This document shows positions 1-7,457 of a DNA stretch of 11,502 nucleotides, one piece after another (position 1 is the first letter of the stretch; every line of letters starts with the position of its first letter). The notes under the pieces were generated by a model. It had not been told where the DNA came from. It searched no databases and saw only the letters and a program-made list of their open reading frames with translations. The stretch spans positions 1 through 11,502 of the forward strand of contig DASPKO010000258.1 in the NCBI GenBank assembly GCA_035628055.1, given 5' to 3'. Both the position numbers and the translations under genes were made by a program. Source of the DNA: DASPKO01 sp035628055. Its GTDB lineage: Bacteria > Planctomycetota > Phycisphaerae > Phycisphaerales > UBA1924.

Positions 1-1
1 G

Positions 2-2509
2 GAGGATTTCGACGGCATCGTCTCGCTGGCCCGCGAGCAGGTCCGCCGCGACGGCGCCCACGTGCTGGACGTGAACGTCGACTACGCGGGGCGCGACAAC
101 CCGCGCGACATGGCCGAGGTCGTCAGCCGCGTGGTGCGGCAGGTCGACGCCCCGCTCATGATCGACTCGACCCAGCTCGCGACCATCCGCGTTGCCCTCG
201 AGCACGCCGGCGGCAAGTGCATCATCAACTCGACGAACTTCGAGGACGGCACGGACCGGTTCGACGAGGCCTGCCGCCTCGCGCGCCAGTTCGGGGCCGC
301 CCTCGTGATCGGGTGCATCGACGAGGACCCGCACGCCTCCATGGCCCGCACCGCCGACCGCAAGGAGGCGATCGCGCGGCGCGGCTACGAACGGGCCGTG
401 GGCCTGCACGGCCTCCGCCCCGAGGAGGTCTTCTTCGACCCCCTGGTGCTCCCGGTCTCGACCGGCATGGACGAGGACCGTCGCTCGGCCCTCGAGCTGG
501 TCGAGGGGGTCCGCAGGATCACCCGGCTCTTTCCCCGCAGTCAGATCGTCGTCGGGCTCTCCAACGTCTCCTTCGGACTGCGCCCCGCGGCCCGGGTCGT
601 GCTCAACTCGGCGCTCCTCCACGAGCTGCGCGCCGCCGGGCTCACCGCCGCGATCGTCCACGCCAGCAAGATCCTCCCCGAGAACCGCATCCCCGCGGAG
701 CAGTGGGGGGCCGCCCTCGACCTCATCTACGACCGGCGCCGCGGCGCCGCGAGCCCCGAGGCGGACCCGCTCCAGCGCTTCATCGCGCTCTTCCCCGACG
801 GCCCCCAGAGCGCCGGGGCCGCGCGGGCGGCCGCCTCGGCCTCGGCCCCGGTCGAGGACCGCCTGCGGGCGCACATCGTCGACGGCGAGAAGGAGGGGCT
901 CGAGCGGACCCTCGAGGAGGCGCTCGGCCGCTACAGCCCGCTCCAGGTCATCAACGACCACCTGCTCGACGGGATGAAGACCGTGGGCGACCTGTTCGGC
1001 TCGGGGCAGATGCAGCTCCCCTTCGTGCTCCAGAGCGCCGAGGTGATGAAGCGCGCCGTGGCCTACCTGCAGCCCCGCATGGAGCGCGTGCAGGGGGCCA
1101 GCAAGGGCTCGATCGTGCTGGCCACCGTCAAGGGCGACGTGCACGACATCGGCAAGAACCTGGTGGACATCATCCTGAGCAACAACGGCTACACCGTCCA
1201 CAACCTGGGCATCAAGCAGCCCCTCGCCAGCATCCTCGAGGCGTGGCGGACCACCGGCGCCGACGCCATCGGGCTCTCGGGGCTCCTGGTCAAGAGCGTC
1301 AACGTGATGGAGGAGAACCTTCGCGAGCTCAGCGCCCAGGGGATCGGCGTGCCCGTGCTCGTCGGCGGGGCCGCCCTCACGCGCCACTACGCCGAGAGCC
1401 ACCTGCGCTCGGTCTACCGCGGGCCGTGCCTCTACGGGAAGGACGCCTTCGACGGGCTGCGCATCATGGAGCACCTCGCGGCGGGAACGGTCGCCCGGCT
1501 CGAGAGCGAGATCGAGGCCCGCCTGGCCAAGCGCAGCGCCGCGGAGGAGACCATCGTGCGCAGCCGCGCCCAGCGGGTCGCCGCGGCGGCCGGCTGCGCG
1601 GCTGGGGCGCCCGTGCCCGGCGGCGTGGCCCTCGCAGACCGCCCCGCGGCCGGCGTTGGCCGCTCCCCCCACGTGCCGGCGCTCGATCCGGACCAGGTCC
1701 CCACGCCGCCCTTCTGGGGCAGCCGCGTCGTCGAGCACGTGCCCCTCGCCGAGGTCTACCCCTTCATCAACACCGTCGCGCTCTTCCGCGGGCAGTGGCA
1801 GGTGAAGAAGGGGAGCCTCACCCCCGACGCCTACGAGCGCCTGCTCGAGGACGAGATCAGCCCGGCCTTCGAGAGCCTTAAGGCCCGGTGCCGCGACGAG
1901 AACCTGCTCCGGCCCGCGGTGGTCTACGGCTACTTCCCGTGCAACGCCGCGGCCGCGGAGGGCGAGGGCGCCAACCAGCTCGTGCTCTTCGACCCGGCCG
2001 ACCCCGAGCGCGAGCTGGAGCGCTTCACGTTCCCGCGCCAGGCCTCGGGAAAGCGGCTGTGCATCAGCGACTACTTCCTCCCCGCGGGCTCCGGGCGGCG
2101 CGACGTGATCGGCCTGCACTGCGTGACCGTCGGCGCCGCCGCCAGCGAGGCCGCGCGGGCCCTCTTCGAGCGCGACGCCTACCAGGACTACCTGTACCTG
2201 CACGGGCTCTCGGTCGAGACCGCCGAGGCCCTGGCCGAGCTCTGGCACAAGCGCATCCGCCAGGAGCTGGGCATCGCCGGCGACGACGCGCCGCGCGTGC
2301 GCGACCTCTTCACGCAGCACTACCGCGGGTCCCGCTACAGCTTCGGGTACCCGGCCTGCCCGGAGATGGCCGACCAGGCCAAGCTCTGGCGGCTGCTGCG
2401 TCCCGAGCGCATCGGGTGCCGCCTCACCGAGACCTGGCAGATCGATCCCGAGCAGAGCACGAGCGCCATCATCGTGCACCACCCCGCGGCCAAGTACTTC
2501 GCGGTCTAG
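2..2509 (+). CDS. metH: Cobalamin-dependent methionine synthase, 5'-truncated by the window edge
   Basis: Transfers a methyl group from 5-methyltetrahydrofolate through cobalamin to homocysteine, giving methionine, in the cytoplasm. The reading frame is open from base 2, with 835 residues visible. The zinc/homocysteine domain and the first residues of the folate domain lie off the left edge. Order of domains: pterin-binding barrel (to about base 760, with VLDVNVDY, MIDST and GLSNVSFG); four-helix cap (about 850-1085); B12 domain (about 1110-1500) with DVHDIGKN, whose His codon at 1142-1144 is the lower cobalt ligand, plus GLSGLL and GGAA; an Ala/Arg-rich linker; and the AdoMet reactivation domain (about 1700 to the end). 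RYSFGYPACP near 2330-2362 keeps the Arg and Tyr that bind AdoMet in E. coli MetH. The activation domain (TPPFWG, GQWQVKKG, VVYGYFPC, STSAIIVHHP.AKYF) resembles the cyanobacterial/actinobacterial subtype more than the E. coli one. No inactivating change is visible. The stop lies 10 bp from the convergent rmuC stop. Confidence 0.95.
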   Translation, partial: EDFDGIVSLAREQVRRDGAHVLDVNVDYAGRDNPRDMAEVVSRVVRQVDAPLMIDSTQLATIRVALEHAGGKCIINSTNFEDGTDRFDEACRLARQFGAALVIGCIDEDPHASMARTADRKEAIARRGYERAVGLHGLRPEEVFFDPLVLPVSTGMDEDRRSALELVEGVRRITRLFPRSQIVVGLSNVSFGLRPAARVVLNSALLHELRAAGLTAAIVHASKILPENRIPAEQWGAALDLIYDRRRGAASPEADPLQRFIALFPDGPQSAGAARAAASASAPVEDRLRAHIVDGEKEGLERTLEEALGRYSPLQVINDHLLDGMKTVGDLFGSGQMQLPFVLQSAEVMKRAVAYLQPRMERVQGASKGSIVLATVKGDVHDIGKNLVDIILSNNGYTVHNLGIKQPLASILEAWRTTGADAIGLSGLLVKSVNVMEENLRELSAQGIGVPVLVGGAALTRHYAESHLRSVYRGPCLYGKDAFDGLRIMEHLAAGTVARLESEIEARLAKRSAAEETIVRSRAQRVAAAAGCAAGAPVPGGVALADRPAAGVGRSPHVPALDPDQVPTPPFWGSRVVEHVPLAEVYPFINTVALFRGQWQVKKGSLTPDAYERLLEDEISPAFESLKARCRDENLLRPAVVYGYFPCNAAAAEGEGANQLVLFDPADPERELERFTFPRQASGKRLCISDYFLPAGSGRRDVIGLHCVTVGAAASEAARALFERDAYQDYLYLHGLSVETAEALAELWHKRIRQELGIAGDDAPRVRDLFTQHYRGSRYSFGYPACPEMADQAKLWRLLRPERIGCRLTETWQIDPEQSTSAIIVHHPAAKYFAV

Positions 2510-2519
2510 CGCCCGTCCC

Positions 2520-4007
2520 TCAGCCCGCCCCGGCCTCCACGAGCGAGGTGAGCACGCGCGGCGCCACCTCGACGGTGACCACCTCGGGCAGCGCCGCCGC
2601 GGAGCGCGCCCCGGCCTCCTCGAACCGGCGCAGCGTTGGCATAAGCCGCGCGTCCACGCTCCCCACCAGCTCGTTATAGGTTCGGATGGTCCGCCCGAGC
2701 GCCGCCCCGAGGTCCACGATGTGCCCGAAGGCCACGCGGGCCTGGTCGTGCAGCCTCTTCCCGTCCTCGAGCAGCCCCCGCGCCTTCTCCTCGAAGCGCT
2801 TCTCGCACCAGCCCACCGCCACCGCGCGCAGGAGCGCGATGAGCGTGCTCGGCGTCGCCAGGATGACGTTGCTCTCTGCCGCCCGCTCGATCAGGTTGGG
2901 GCGCCGCTGGAGCGCCGCGTCGAGGAACTGGTCGCCGGGCAGGAACATCACCACGAACTCCGGGGCGTGCGCGAACTGCGCCCAGTAGGTCTTCTTCGAG
3001 AGCGCCCCGACCTGCTCGAAGACGTGCCGGGCAAACCGCTCCAGGTGCTCCTCCTGCTCCGCCGGCGTCCCCGCGCTCACCGCCTCCACGTAGGCGTAGG
3101 TGTTGGTCTTGGCGTCCACCGCCAGCACCCGGTCGTTCGGCAGCTTCACCAGCATGTCCGGGCGGAGCAGCTTCCCGTCGGCGTCGCGCTGGCTCTCCTG
3201 CTCCGCGAAGTCGCAGTACCCCTTCATCCCGGCCAGCTCGGCCACGCGCCGGAGCTGGATCTCGCCATACCGCCCGCGCACCTCGGGACGGCTGAGGGCC
3301 TTGACCAGCCGGCCCGTCTCGTCGCGCAGCACCTTGTGCGCCTCCGCCACCGCGCGCAGGTTCTCGGCCAGTCCCGCGGAGTCGCTCGTCCGCTGCCTCT
3401 CCAGCGCCGCGAGCTTCTCATCGGTCCGCCGGAGCGTCTCGGCGATGGGCCGCACCAGGTCGTCGACAGCCACGCGCCGCTTCTCCAGCTCCGCCTCGGC
3501 GGCCCTGGCCTGCGCCTCGAAGTGCTGGCGGGCCAGTTGCAGAAACTGCTCGCCGGACTGGCTCAGGGCCCGCGCGGCCAGGGCCCCGAAGACGTCCCGG
3601 CACTTCTCGTCGAACTCGCCCAGCTTCACCTCGATCTGCCGGCGGGCCTGCTCCACTGCCGCCAGCTTGGCCGCGTGCAGCTCCTCGGCGGCGCGGCGCT
3701 CCCCCGCGAATCTCTCGCGCAGCCCCGCGAGCTCGGCCTCGTGAGCCCGTTCCGCGGCCCCGAGCTGCTGGGCCAGCTCGGCGACGCTCACCCGCAGCCC
3801 GGCCACCTGGGCCTGGGCCGCCTCGAGCACGGCGCGTGCGCTCGCCAGCTCCTGCTCGGACCGCGCCGCCGCGGCCTGGGCCACCTCGCAGTCGCGCGCC
3901 GCCGCTTCGCGGGCCGACCGCTGCACGCCCAGGGCGCGGGCCAGCCACAGGGCGGCCCCGATCGATCCGACCGCCACCACGGAGAGAACAACGACGAGTC
4001 CCAGCAT
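2520..4007 (-). CDS. rmuC: RmuC family DNA recombination protein
   Basis: RmuC limits DNA inversion and rearrangement at short inverted repeats in E. coli. The family is predicted to be membrane-anchored with a nuclease-like core, and its mechanism is not settled. The 495-residue product starts with one hydrophobic anchor (MLGLVVVLSVVAVGSIGAAL), followed by about 170 residues of Ala/Glu/Arg-rich coiled coil. The RmuC domain then includes GRYGEIQLRR (about residue 245), LVKLPNDRVLAVDAKTN (about 285-300), KKTYWAQFAHAPEFVVMFLP (about 336-355) and LATPSTLIALLRAVA. The length is close to E. coli RmuC (475). An in-frame ATG at 4038-4040 would add 11 residues. I prefer 4007 because the hydrophobic anchor begins right there, as is usual in the family, and because an extended -10 element lies just upstream of it. 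The gene is monocistronic here: convergent with metH and divergent from the haloperoxidase gene. Confidence 0.93.
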   Translation of the reverse strand: MLGLVVVLSVVAVGSIGAALWLARALGVQRSAREAAARDCEVAQAAAARSEQELASARAVLEAAQAQVAGLRVSVAELAQQLGAAERAHEAELAGLRERFAGERRAAEELHAAKLAAVEQARRQIEVKLGEFDEKCRDVFGALAARALSQSGEQFLQLARQHFEAQARAAEAELEKRRVAVDDLVRPIAETLRRTDEKLAALERQRTSDSAGLAENLRAVAEAHKVLRDETGRLVKALSRPEVRGRYGEIQLRRVAELAGMKGYCDFAEQESQRDADGKLLRPDMLVKLPNDRVLAVDAKTNTYAYVEAVSAGTPAEQEEHLERFARHVFEQVGALSKKTYWAQFAHAPEFVVMFLPGDQFLDAALQRRPNLIERAAESNVILATPSTLIALLRAVAVGWCEKRFEEKARGLLEDGKRLHDQARVAFGHIVDLGAALGRTIRTYNELVGSVDARLMPTLRRFEEAGARSAAALPEVVTVEVAPRVLTSLVEAGAG

Positions 4008-4014
4008 GCGCGGG

Positions 4015-4023
4015 ACTATACCA
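4015..4023 (-). promoter_or_regulatory. Candidate extended -10 promoter for rmuC (possibly leaderless)
   Basis: On the minus strand the bases read TGGTATAGT, an extended -10 (TGn plus TATAGT, five of six matches to TATAAT) in a very GC-rich setting. Seven bases separate it from the A of the ATG at 4007, which is where transcription would be expected to start, so the mRNA could be leaderless. No Shine-Dalgarno sequence precedes this ATG, which fits. No -35 hexamer is evident, as extended -10 promoters tolerate. If translation starts at 4040 instead, this motif is inside the coding region. Confidence 0.4.
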
Positions 4024-4203
4024 GATGCCGAACACGCCATGCGGCCCGCCCCGCCCGCGAACTGACCAAACCGCTGCCCCCCTGGTTCTCGGCTCTATCC
4101 CGCCCCGCGAGGTCGGCTGGGGGTCGGCCGGAGCGACCAGAACCTGTCAAAATCGTGCCCGTGGGCTTGCGTCGGAGCCGAGCACGCGTTCTACTGGTAC
4201 GCG

Positions 4204-4217
4204 GCGGTAATCACCGC
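4204..4217 (+). other. Short hairpin followed by TTTT in the leader of the haloperoxidase gene
   Basis: GCGGT-AATC-ACCGC forms a 5-bp stem with a 4-base loop and is followed at once by TTTT, 20 bases before the Shine-Dalgarno sequence. It could be a weak attenuator or simply a leader stem. The rest of the 4041-4253 gap is GC-rich, and I see no convincing -35/-10 pair for the downstream gene in it. Confidence 0.25.
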
Positions 4218-4253
4218 TTTTCGTGTGGTTTCCCAGAAGCGGAGGAGACAGAC

Positions 4254-6386
4254 ATGGCTCGATCGATGCCCGGCCCGCGCGGCGGGTGGTGGGTGGCGTT
4301 CCTCGTCGGGATCGCGACGCTGCTCGCTCCCGGCCTGGCCCAGCCGGCCCTGGCCCAGACCCATTCCGTGGCCCGGGAGTGGAATGAGCTCCTCCTGGCC
4401 TCCATCCGCCGCGACTTTGCGCGGCCGACCGTGCACGCGCGCAACCTCTATCACACCTCCGCCGCAATGTACGACGCCTGGGCGACGTACGACTCGGTCG
4501 CCGACCAGGTGATCCACCACGAGAAGCTCACCGCCGCCGACCCGCTCGCGGCCCGCAATGAGGCGATCAGCTTCGCGATGTACCGCCTGCTGCGGCATCG
4601 ATTCGCCTCCTCCCCCGGCGCGTCGTTCATGTTCCCTCTCTACGACGCCAAGATGGCCGAGCTCGGCTACGACGTCAGCTTCACCTCGACCGTGGGCACG
4701 AGCCCCGCGGCCGTGGGCAACCGCATCGCCGCCACGGTCATCGCCTTCGGGCTGGCCGACGGGGCCAACGAGGCCGGCAACTACGCCAACCAGCAGTATT
4801 TCCCGGTCAACCCGCCCCTGCTCATGACCATGCCGGGCAACCCCAACCTCGTGCAGCCCAACCGCTGGCAGCCGCTGGCCCTGAGCTTCTTCATCGACCA
4901 GAACGGGCAGGTTGTGCCCACCGGATACCCGCCCGCGCTCACCCCCGAGTGGGGGAATGTCACCCCCTTCGCTCTCCGCCCCGATCAGTCCGTCGTGAAC
5001 TTCCGCGACGGCAATCCCTGGCGCGTCTACCTCGACCCCGGCGCCCCGCCCCTCTACGGCACCGCAACCGACAATCTCTGGAAGTGGAACTACGAGCTCT
5101 GCATCACCTGGAGCGGACACCTCGACCCCAGCGACGGCGTAATGTGGGACATCTCCCCCGGCGCCATGGGCAACGCCCAGCTCCCCACCAGCGCCATGGA
5201 CCTCGCGCAGATGCAGACCTTCTATGACACGCTCGAGGGGAACGACAACGGCCAGGGCTACCCGGTCAACCCCGTCACCGGACAGCCCTACGCGCCCCAG
5301 ATCGTCCCCCGCGGCGATTACGCCCGCGCCCTGGCGGAGTTCTGGGCCGACGGCCCCAGCTCCGAGACCCCGCCCGGGCACTGGTTCAGCATCCTCAACT
5401 ACGTCAACGATCACCCCCTCTTCGTCAAGCGCTTCGGGGGCACCGGCCCCATCCTCGACGACCTGCAGTGGGACGTGAAGGCCTACCTCGCCCTCGGCGG
5501 CGCCGTGCACGACGCCGCGGTGGCGGCCTGGGGCCTCAAGGGGTGGTACGACTACGTCCGCCCGGTCTCCGCCATCCGCTACATGTGCAGCCTCGGGCAG
5601 TGCTCGGACCCGGCCCAGCCCTCCTTCAACCCGGCCGGCGTTCACCTCATCCCCGGACGCATCGAGGTCATCACCAACGCCACCATCCAGCCCGGCGAGC
5701 GCCACGAGCACCTCGCCGGTCAGAACAACGCCAACGTCGGCAAGATCGCCATCTACGCCTGGCGCGGCCCCACCGTCATCACGGACCCGGTCAACCAGAC
5801 CGCAGGCGCCGGATGGATCCTTGCCGACAGTTGGTGGCCCTACCAGCGGCCCACCTTCGTCTCGCCCCCGTTCCCGGGCTACGTCTCCGGGCACAGCACC
5901 TTCAGCCGCTCCGGGGCTCTCGCGATGACCATGCTCACCGGGAGCGAGTACTTCCCGGGCGGGCTCGGTGAGTTCGTCTGCCCGCAGAACCAGTACCTGG
6001 TCTTCGAGGACGGCCCGAGCACCGAAGTCCGCCTCCAGTGGGCGCGCTACATGGACGCCTCGGACCAGTGCAGCCTTTCGCGCATCTGGGGCGGCATCCA
6101 CCCGCCGGCCGACGACATCCCCGGCCGCCAGATGGGCCAGATCATCGGGCCCCAGGCCTTCCGCCACGCCCGCGCGCACTTCCGCGGCCGGATCTCCTGC
6201 CCCGCCGACTTCAACAACAACAACGCGGTCAACACCAGCGACATCAGCTCGTTCCTCTCCGCCTGGTTCACCGATCTCTCGACCGGGACCGACGAGGCCG
6301 ACTTCAACGCCTCCGGCGCCACCAACACCTCCGACGTCACCGCCTTCCTGAGCGCCTGGTTCGCCGCCCTCGCCGGCGGCTGCTAG
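4254..6386 (+). CDS. Secreted vanadium-dependent haloperoxidase / PAP2-fold enzyme with C-terminal dockerin
   Basis: A 710-residue exported protein. Residues 1-35 are a signal peptide: Arg near the N-terminus, the core WWVAFLVGIATLLAPGLA, and likely cleavage after ALA. WNELLLASIRRDFARP and AAMYDAWATYD are typical of the N-terminal helices of bacterial vanadium haloperoxidase-like proteins. The full vanadate pocket is present: K429-x6-R436-P437, S545-G546-H547, and R610-x5-H616-x3-D620. These match Lys353, Arg360, Ser402-Gly-His404, Arg490 and His496 of Curvularia chloroperoxidase. F540 sits where that enzyme has Phe397, so chloroperoxidase-like chemistry is conceivable; an acid phosphatase role is the alternative because the folds share the pocket. 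Residues 649-710 form a dockerin. The start is the ATG 5 bases after GGAGGAGA (4241-4248); the upstream open frame across antisense rmuC is not coding. A strong terminator follows the stop. Family assignment is firm, but halide preference and substrate are unknown. Confidence 0.88.
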   Translation: MARSMPGPRGGWWVAFLVGIATLLAPGLAQPALAQTHSVAREWNELLLASIRRDFARPTVHARNLYHTSAAMYDAWATYDSVADQVIHHEKLTAADPLAARNEAISFAMYRLLRHRFASSPGASFMFPLYDAKMAELGYDVSFTSTVGTSPAAVGNRIAATVIAFGLADGANEAGNYANQQYFPVNPPLLMTMPGNPNLVQPNRWQPLALSFFIDQNGQVVPTGYPPALTPEWGNVTPFALRPDQSVVNFRDGNPWRVYLDPGAPPLYGTATDNLWKWNYELCITWSGHLDPSDGVMWDISPGAMGNAQLPTSAMDLAQMQTFYDTLEGNDNGQGYPVNPVTGQPYAPQIVPRGDYARALAEFWADGPSSETPPGHWFSILNYVNDHPLFVKRFGGTGPILDDLQWDVKAYLALGGAVHDAAVAAWGLKGWYDYVRPVSAIRYMCSLGQCSDPAQPSFNPAGVHLIPGRIEVITNATIQPGERHEHLAGQNNANVGKIAIYAWRGPTVITDPVNQTAGAGWILADSWWPYQRPTFVSPPFPGYVSGHSTFSRSGALAMTMLTGSEYFPGGLGEFVCPQNQYLVFEDGPSTEVRLQWARYMDASDQCSLSRIWGGIHPPADDIPGRQMGQIIGPQAFRHARAHFRGRISCPADFNNNNAVNTSDISSFLSAWFTDLSTGTDEADFNASGATNTSDVTAFLSAWFAALAGGC
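6198..6383 (+). other. GC-type dockerin domain (two calcium-binding F-hand repeats)
   Basis: Residues 649-710 of the haloperoxidase. The first repeat has D652, N654, N656, N660 and D663 in the calcium-loop positions and ends SFLSAWF; the second has D683, N685, S687, N691 and D694 and ends AFLSAWF. The domain opens with Cys649-Pro-Ala-Asp and closes with Gly-Gly-Cys710. The two terminal cysteines would be close in a folded dockerin and may form a disulfide (inference). Such domains occur on many exported proteins in Phycisphaerales without a known cellulosome. The docking partner is not in this window. Confidence 0.85.
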
Positions 6387-6427
6387 ACCCCCCGCCTCTC
6401 CGCTCGGGCTCCCGCTCAACGCACCAG

Positions 6428-6464
6428 GACCGCGCCGTGCTCCCACGGCGCGGTCTTTTCTTTT
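6428..6464 (+). terminator. Intrinsic terminator of the haloperoxidase gene
   Basis: Perfect 12-bp stem (GACCGCGCCGTG at 6428-6439 and its complement at 6444-6455) with a 4-base loop, then TTTTCTTTT. It begins 41 bases after the stop codon. On the minus strand the stem lacks a T-run, so it should act in the + direction only. Confidence 0.9.
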
Positions 6465-6535
6465 CCGGATCCGGCTCGGCGGTCAACGCGGGTGCGGTGG
6501 TGGCGGCGGGGCGGTGAATCGCCACCCCGGGGCGC

Positions 6536-7078
6536 TCAGCGGTGCTCGAAGATCGTCTGGGTCCGCAGCACGAACCCGGCGCCGCCCACGAGGTGGTAGC
6601 TCTGGGCGTGGATCTCCTTGCTGTAGCGCTGGATGTCCAGCACCGACAGGCACCGCCCCAGCTCCGGGTCGTCCCAGCGGTGCAGCATCGAGTCCGTCTC
6701 TTCCGCGAACTGTACCATCTCCGCCAGTGTGGAGCGGAACAGGTTCTCGCTGAGCGTCTCGGTCTGCACGCTGGCGATGTACTTGCACAGCCCGCCCGGG
6801 AACTCGTGCTCGAAGTCGCGCTCCCCCGCAGTCGGGAAGTTGGTCAGGGCCCCCTCGGTCGGCAGCCCGTCGTCCTGCGGTGTCACCAGCTCGCAGGCGC
6901 ACACGCCGCCGTGGCTGAAGCGGAGGAGATGGGCGCCCGGCATCAGCCAGGCCTCGAGCTCGTAGGCCCCGTGCCGCACCGTCTTGCGGGCCTTGAGGTC
7001 GAACAGCTCCGGATGCAGGGCGCGCTTGTACAGCACCAGCTGATAGGACTGGACGCTCGTCCGCGTGGGGGTGCTCAT
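6536..7078 (-). CDS. DUF2617-like protein of unknown function
   Basis: A 180-residue soluble protein with no signal peptide or membrane segment. The pattern YQLVLYKRALHPELF, YELEAWLMPGAHLLRF, VQTETLSENLF and a C-terminal TQTIFEHR resembles, from memory, the DUF2617 family seen in planctomycetes and actinobacteria, which has no established activity. It contains a Cys pair in GGVCACEL (about residues 59-61) and a third Cys in GGLCKY; no metal-binding pattern can be asserted. The ATG at 7078 is preceded by AAGGA nine bases upstream. It is divergent from the TraB-like gene and convergent with the haloperoxidase. No T-run terminator follows its stop, only a 7-bp stem at 6499-6505/6520-6526. It is clearly a real gene, since start, ribosome site and conserved blocks agree, but its function is unknown. 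Confidence 0.75.
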   Translation of the reverse strand: MSTPTRTSVQSYQLVLYKRALHPELFDLKARKTVRHGAYELEAWLMPGAHLLRFSHGGVCACELVTPQDDGLPTEGALTNFPTAGERDFEHEFPGGLCKYIASVQTETLSENLFRSTLAEMVQFAEETDSMLHRWDDPELGRCLSVLDIQRYSKEIHAQSYHLVGGAGFVLRTQTIFEHR

Positions 7079-7183
7079 CTCGCGAGTTCCTTGCGCCGGC
7101 GGTGCAGATGCGCTTCCGTGGGTGGGGCTCTCTCCGGCGGCCCTTTTCTCGGACCGCGGCGCACGACTCCCTCACCCGGCAGG

Positions 7184-7240
7184 GTGCCTATTCTGCGCAG
7201 AACGCTCTCCGGACGCAAGACCTATCCGCAAAATAGGCAC
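7184..7240. repeat. Imperfect inverted repeat enclosing a 12-bp perfect palindrome
   Basis: GTGCCTATT (7184-7192) pairs with AATAGGCAC (7232-7240). After one C-A mismatch, TGCG (7194-7197) pairs with CGCA (7227-7230), so 13 of 14 positions pair around a 29-base loop. TTCTGCGCAGAA at 7191-7202 is a perfect 12-bp palindrome on its own and competes with the long stem. This could be an RNA structure in a leader or an operator for a dimeric regulator; the sequence alone does not decide. Confidence 0.55.
7190..7218 (-). promoter_or_regulatory. Candidate promoter for the DUF2617-like gene
   Basis: On the minus strand TTGCGT (7213-7218), a 17-base spacer and CAGAAT (7190-7195). The -10 has four of six consensus matches and the -35 has three. 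The transcript would start near 7183 with a leader of about 105 bases. The -10 falls inside the TTCTGCGCAGAA palindrome, so a protein bound there would block it. Confidence 0.35.
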
Positions 7241-7311
7241 AATCGGTGGATCCGGATGGGTCAGAACCACAACCACTCGTACCGCGGGGGTTGTCCACCT
7301 CAGCCGCAAGC

Positions 7312-7339
7312 TTGACAAATCCGGCCATGGGCCGATAAC
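7312..7339 (+). promoter_or_regulatory. Candidate sigma70-type promoter for the TraB-like gene
   Basis: TTGACA (7312-7317, perfect -35), a 16-base spacer and GATAAC (7334-7339, four of six). The start would be near 7346, giving a leader of about 112 bases. The same -10 region also reads GCCGATAA (7331-7338), identical to the flagellar sigma28 -10 consensus, but no matching TAAA -35 is present, so I favour the housekeeping reading. Confidence 0.5.
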
Positions 7340-7457
7340 CGCGGACCGACCCGCCGGACCCCGGCATCAAACCGCCGCTTCCGGGCGCCGTGGGGCCACC
7401 GGGCGGTACACACCCCGTCGGCCAGCCAATCTCACCACCCGAGCACAGGGGCAGCAC

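Larger units (their letters stand above)
7079..7457. other. 379-bp divergent intergenic region
   Basis: Non-coding region between two divergent genes. It is less GC-rich in 7184-7340 than its flanks and concentrates there all the signals I can see: a candidate minus-strand promoter, a 57-base hairpin containing a 12-bp palindrome, and a plus-strand promoter with perfect TTGACA. A further interrupted repeat GGTGGA (7245-7250)/TCCACC (7294-7299) lies between the promoters. The leader 7346-7457 is GC-rich, with a small stem GCCGG-ACC-CCGGC at 7352-7364. AGGGG at 7447-7451 serves as ribosome site for the + gene. I do not recognise a known riboswitch. Confidence 0.6.

Noticed and set aside
217..1881. 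554-codon plus-strand frame overlapping metH
   Set aside because: Arg/Pro/Gly-rich out-of-frame translation of metH with no family resemblance.
2721..4253. In-frame open extension of the haloperoxidase gene upstream across rmuC
   Set aside because: It is antisense to a recognised rmuC gene. The true start at 4254 has a strong ribosome site and begins a signal peptide; the extension is the usual stop-poor frame of GC-rich DNA.
4191..6446. 751-codon minus-strand open frame opposite the haloperoxidase gene
   Set aside because: The translation is a Gly/Val/Glu/Arg-rich mirror of the real gene with no recognisable motif, and the plus-strand frame carries complete family motifs.
6499..6526. Possible terminator for the minus-strand DUF2617-like gene
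   Set aside because: Only a 7-bp stem with a 14-base loop and no T-run in the minus direction.
7184..7240. Known riboswitch class in the divergent region
   Set aside because: The hairpin does not match the conserved cores I can recall (cobalamin, SAM, TPP, c-di-GMP), so only the inverted repeat is reported.
7065..7457. Upstream extension of the TraB-like reading frame
   Set aside because: It runs through promoter and leader signals and overlaps the start of the divergent gene; the product's signal peptide begins at 7458.
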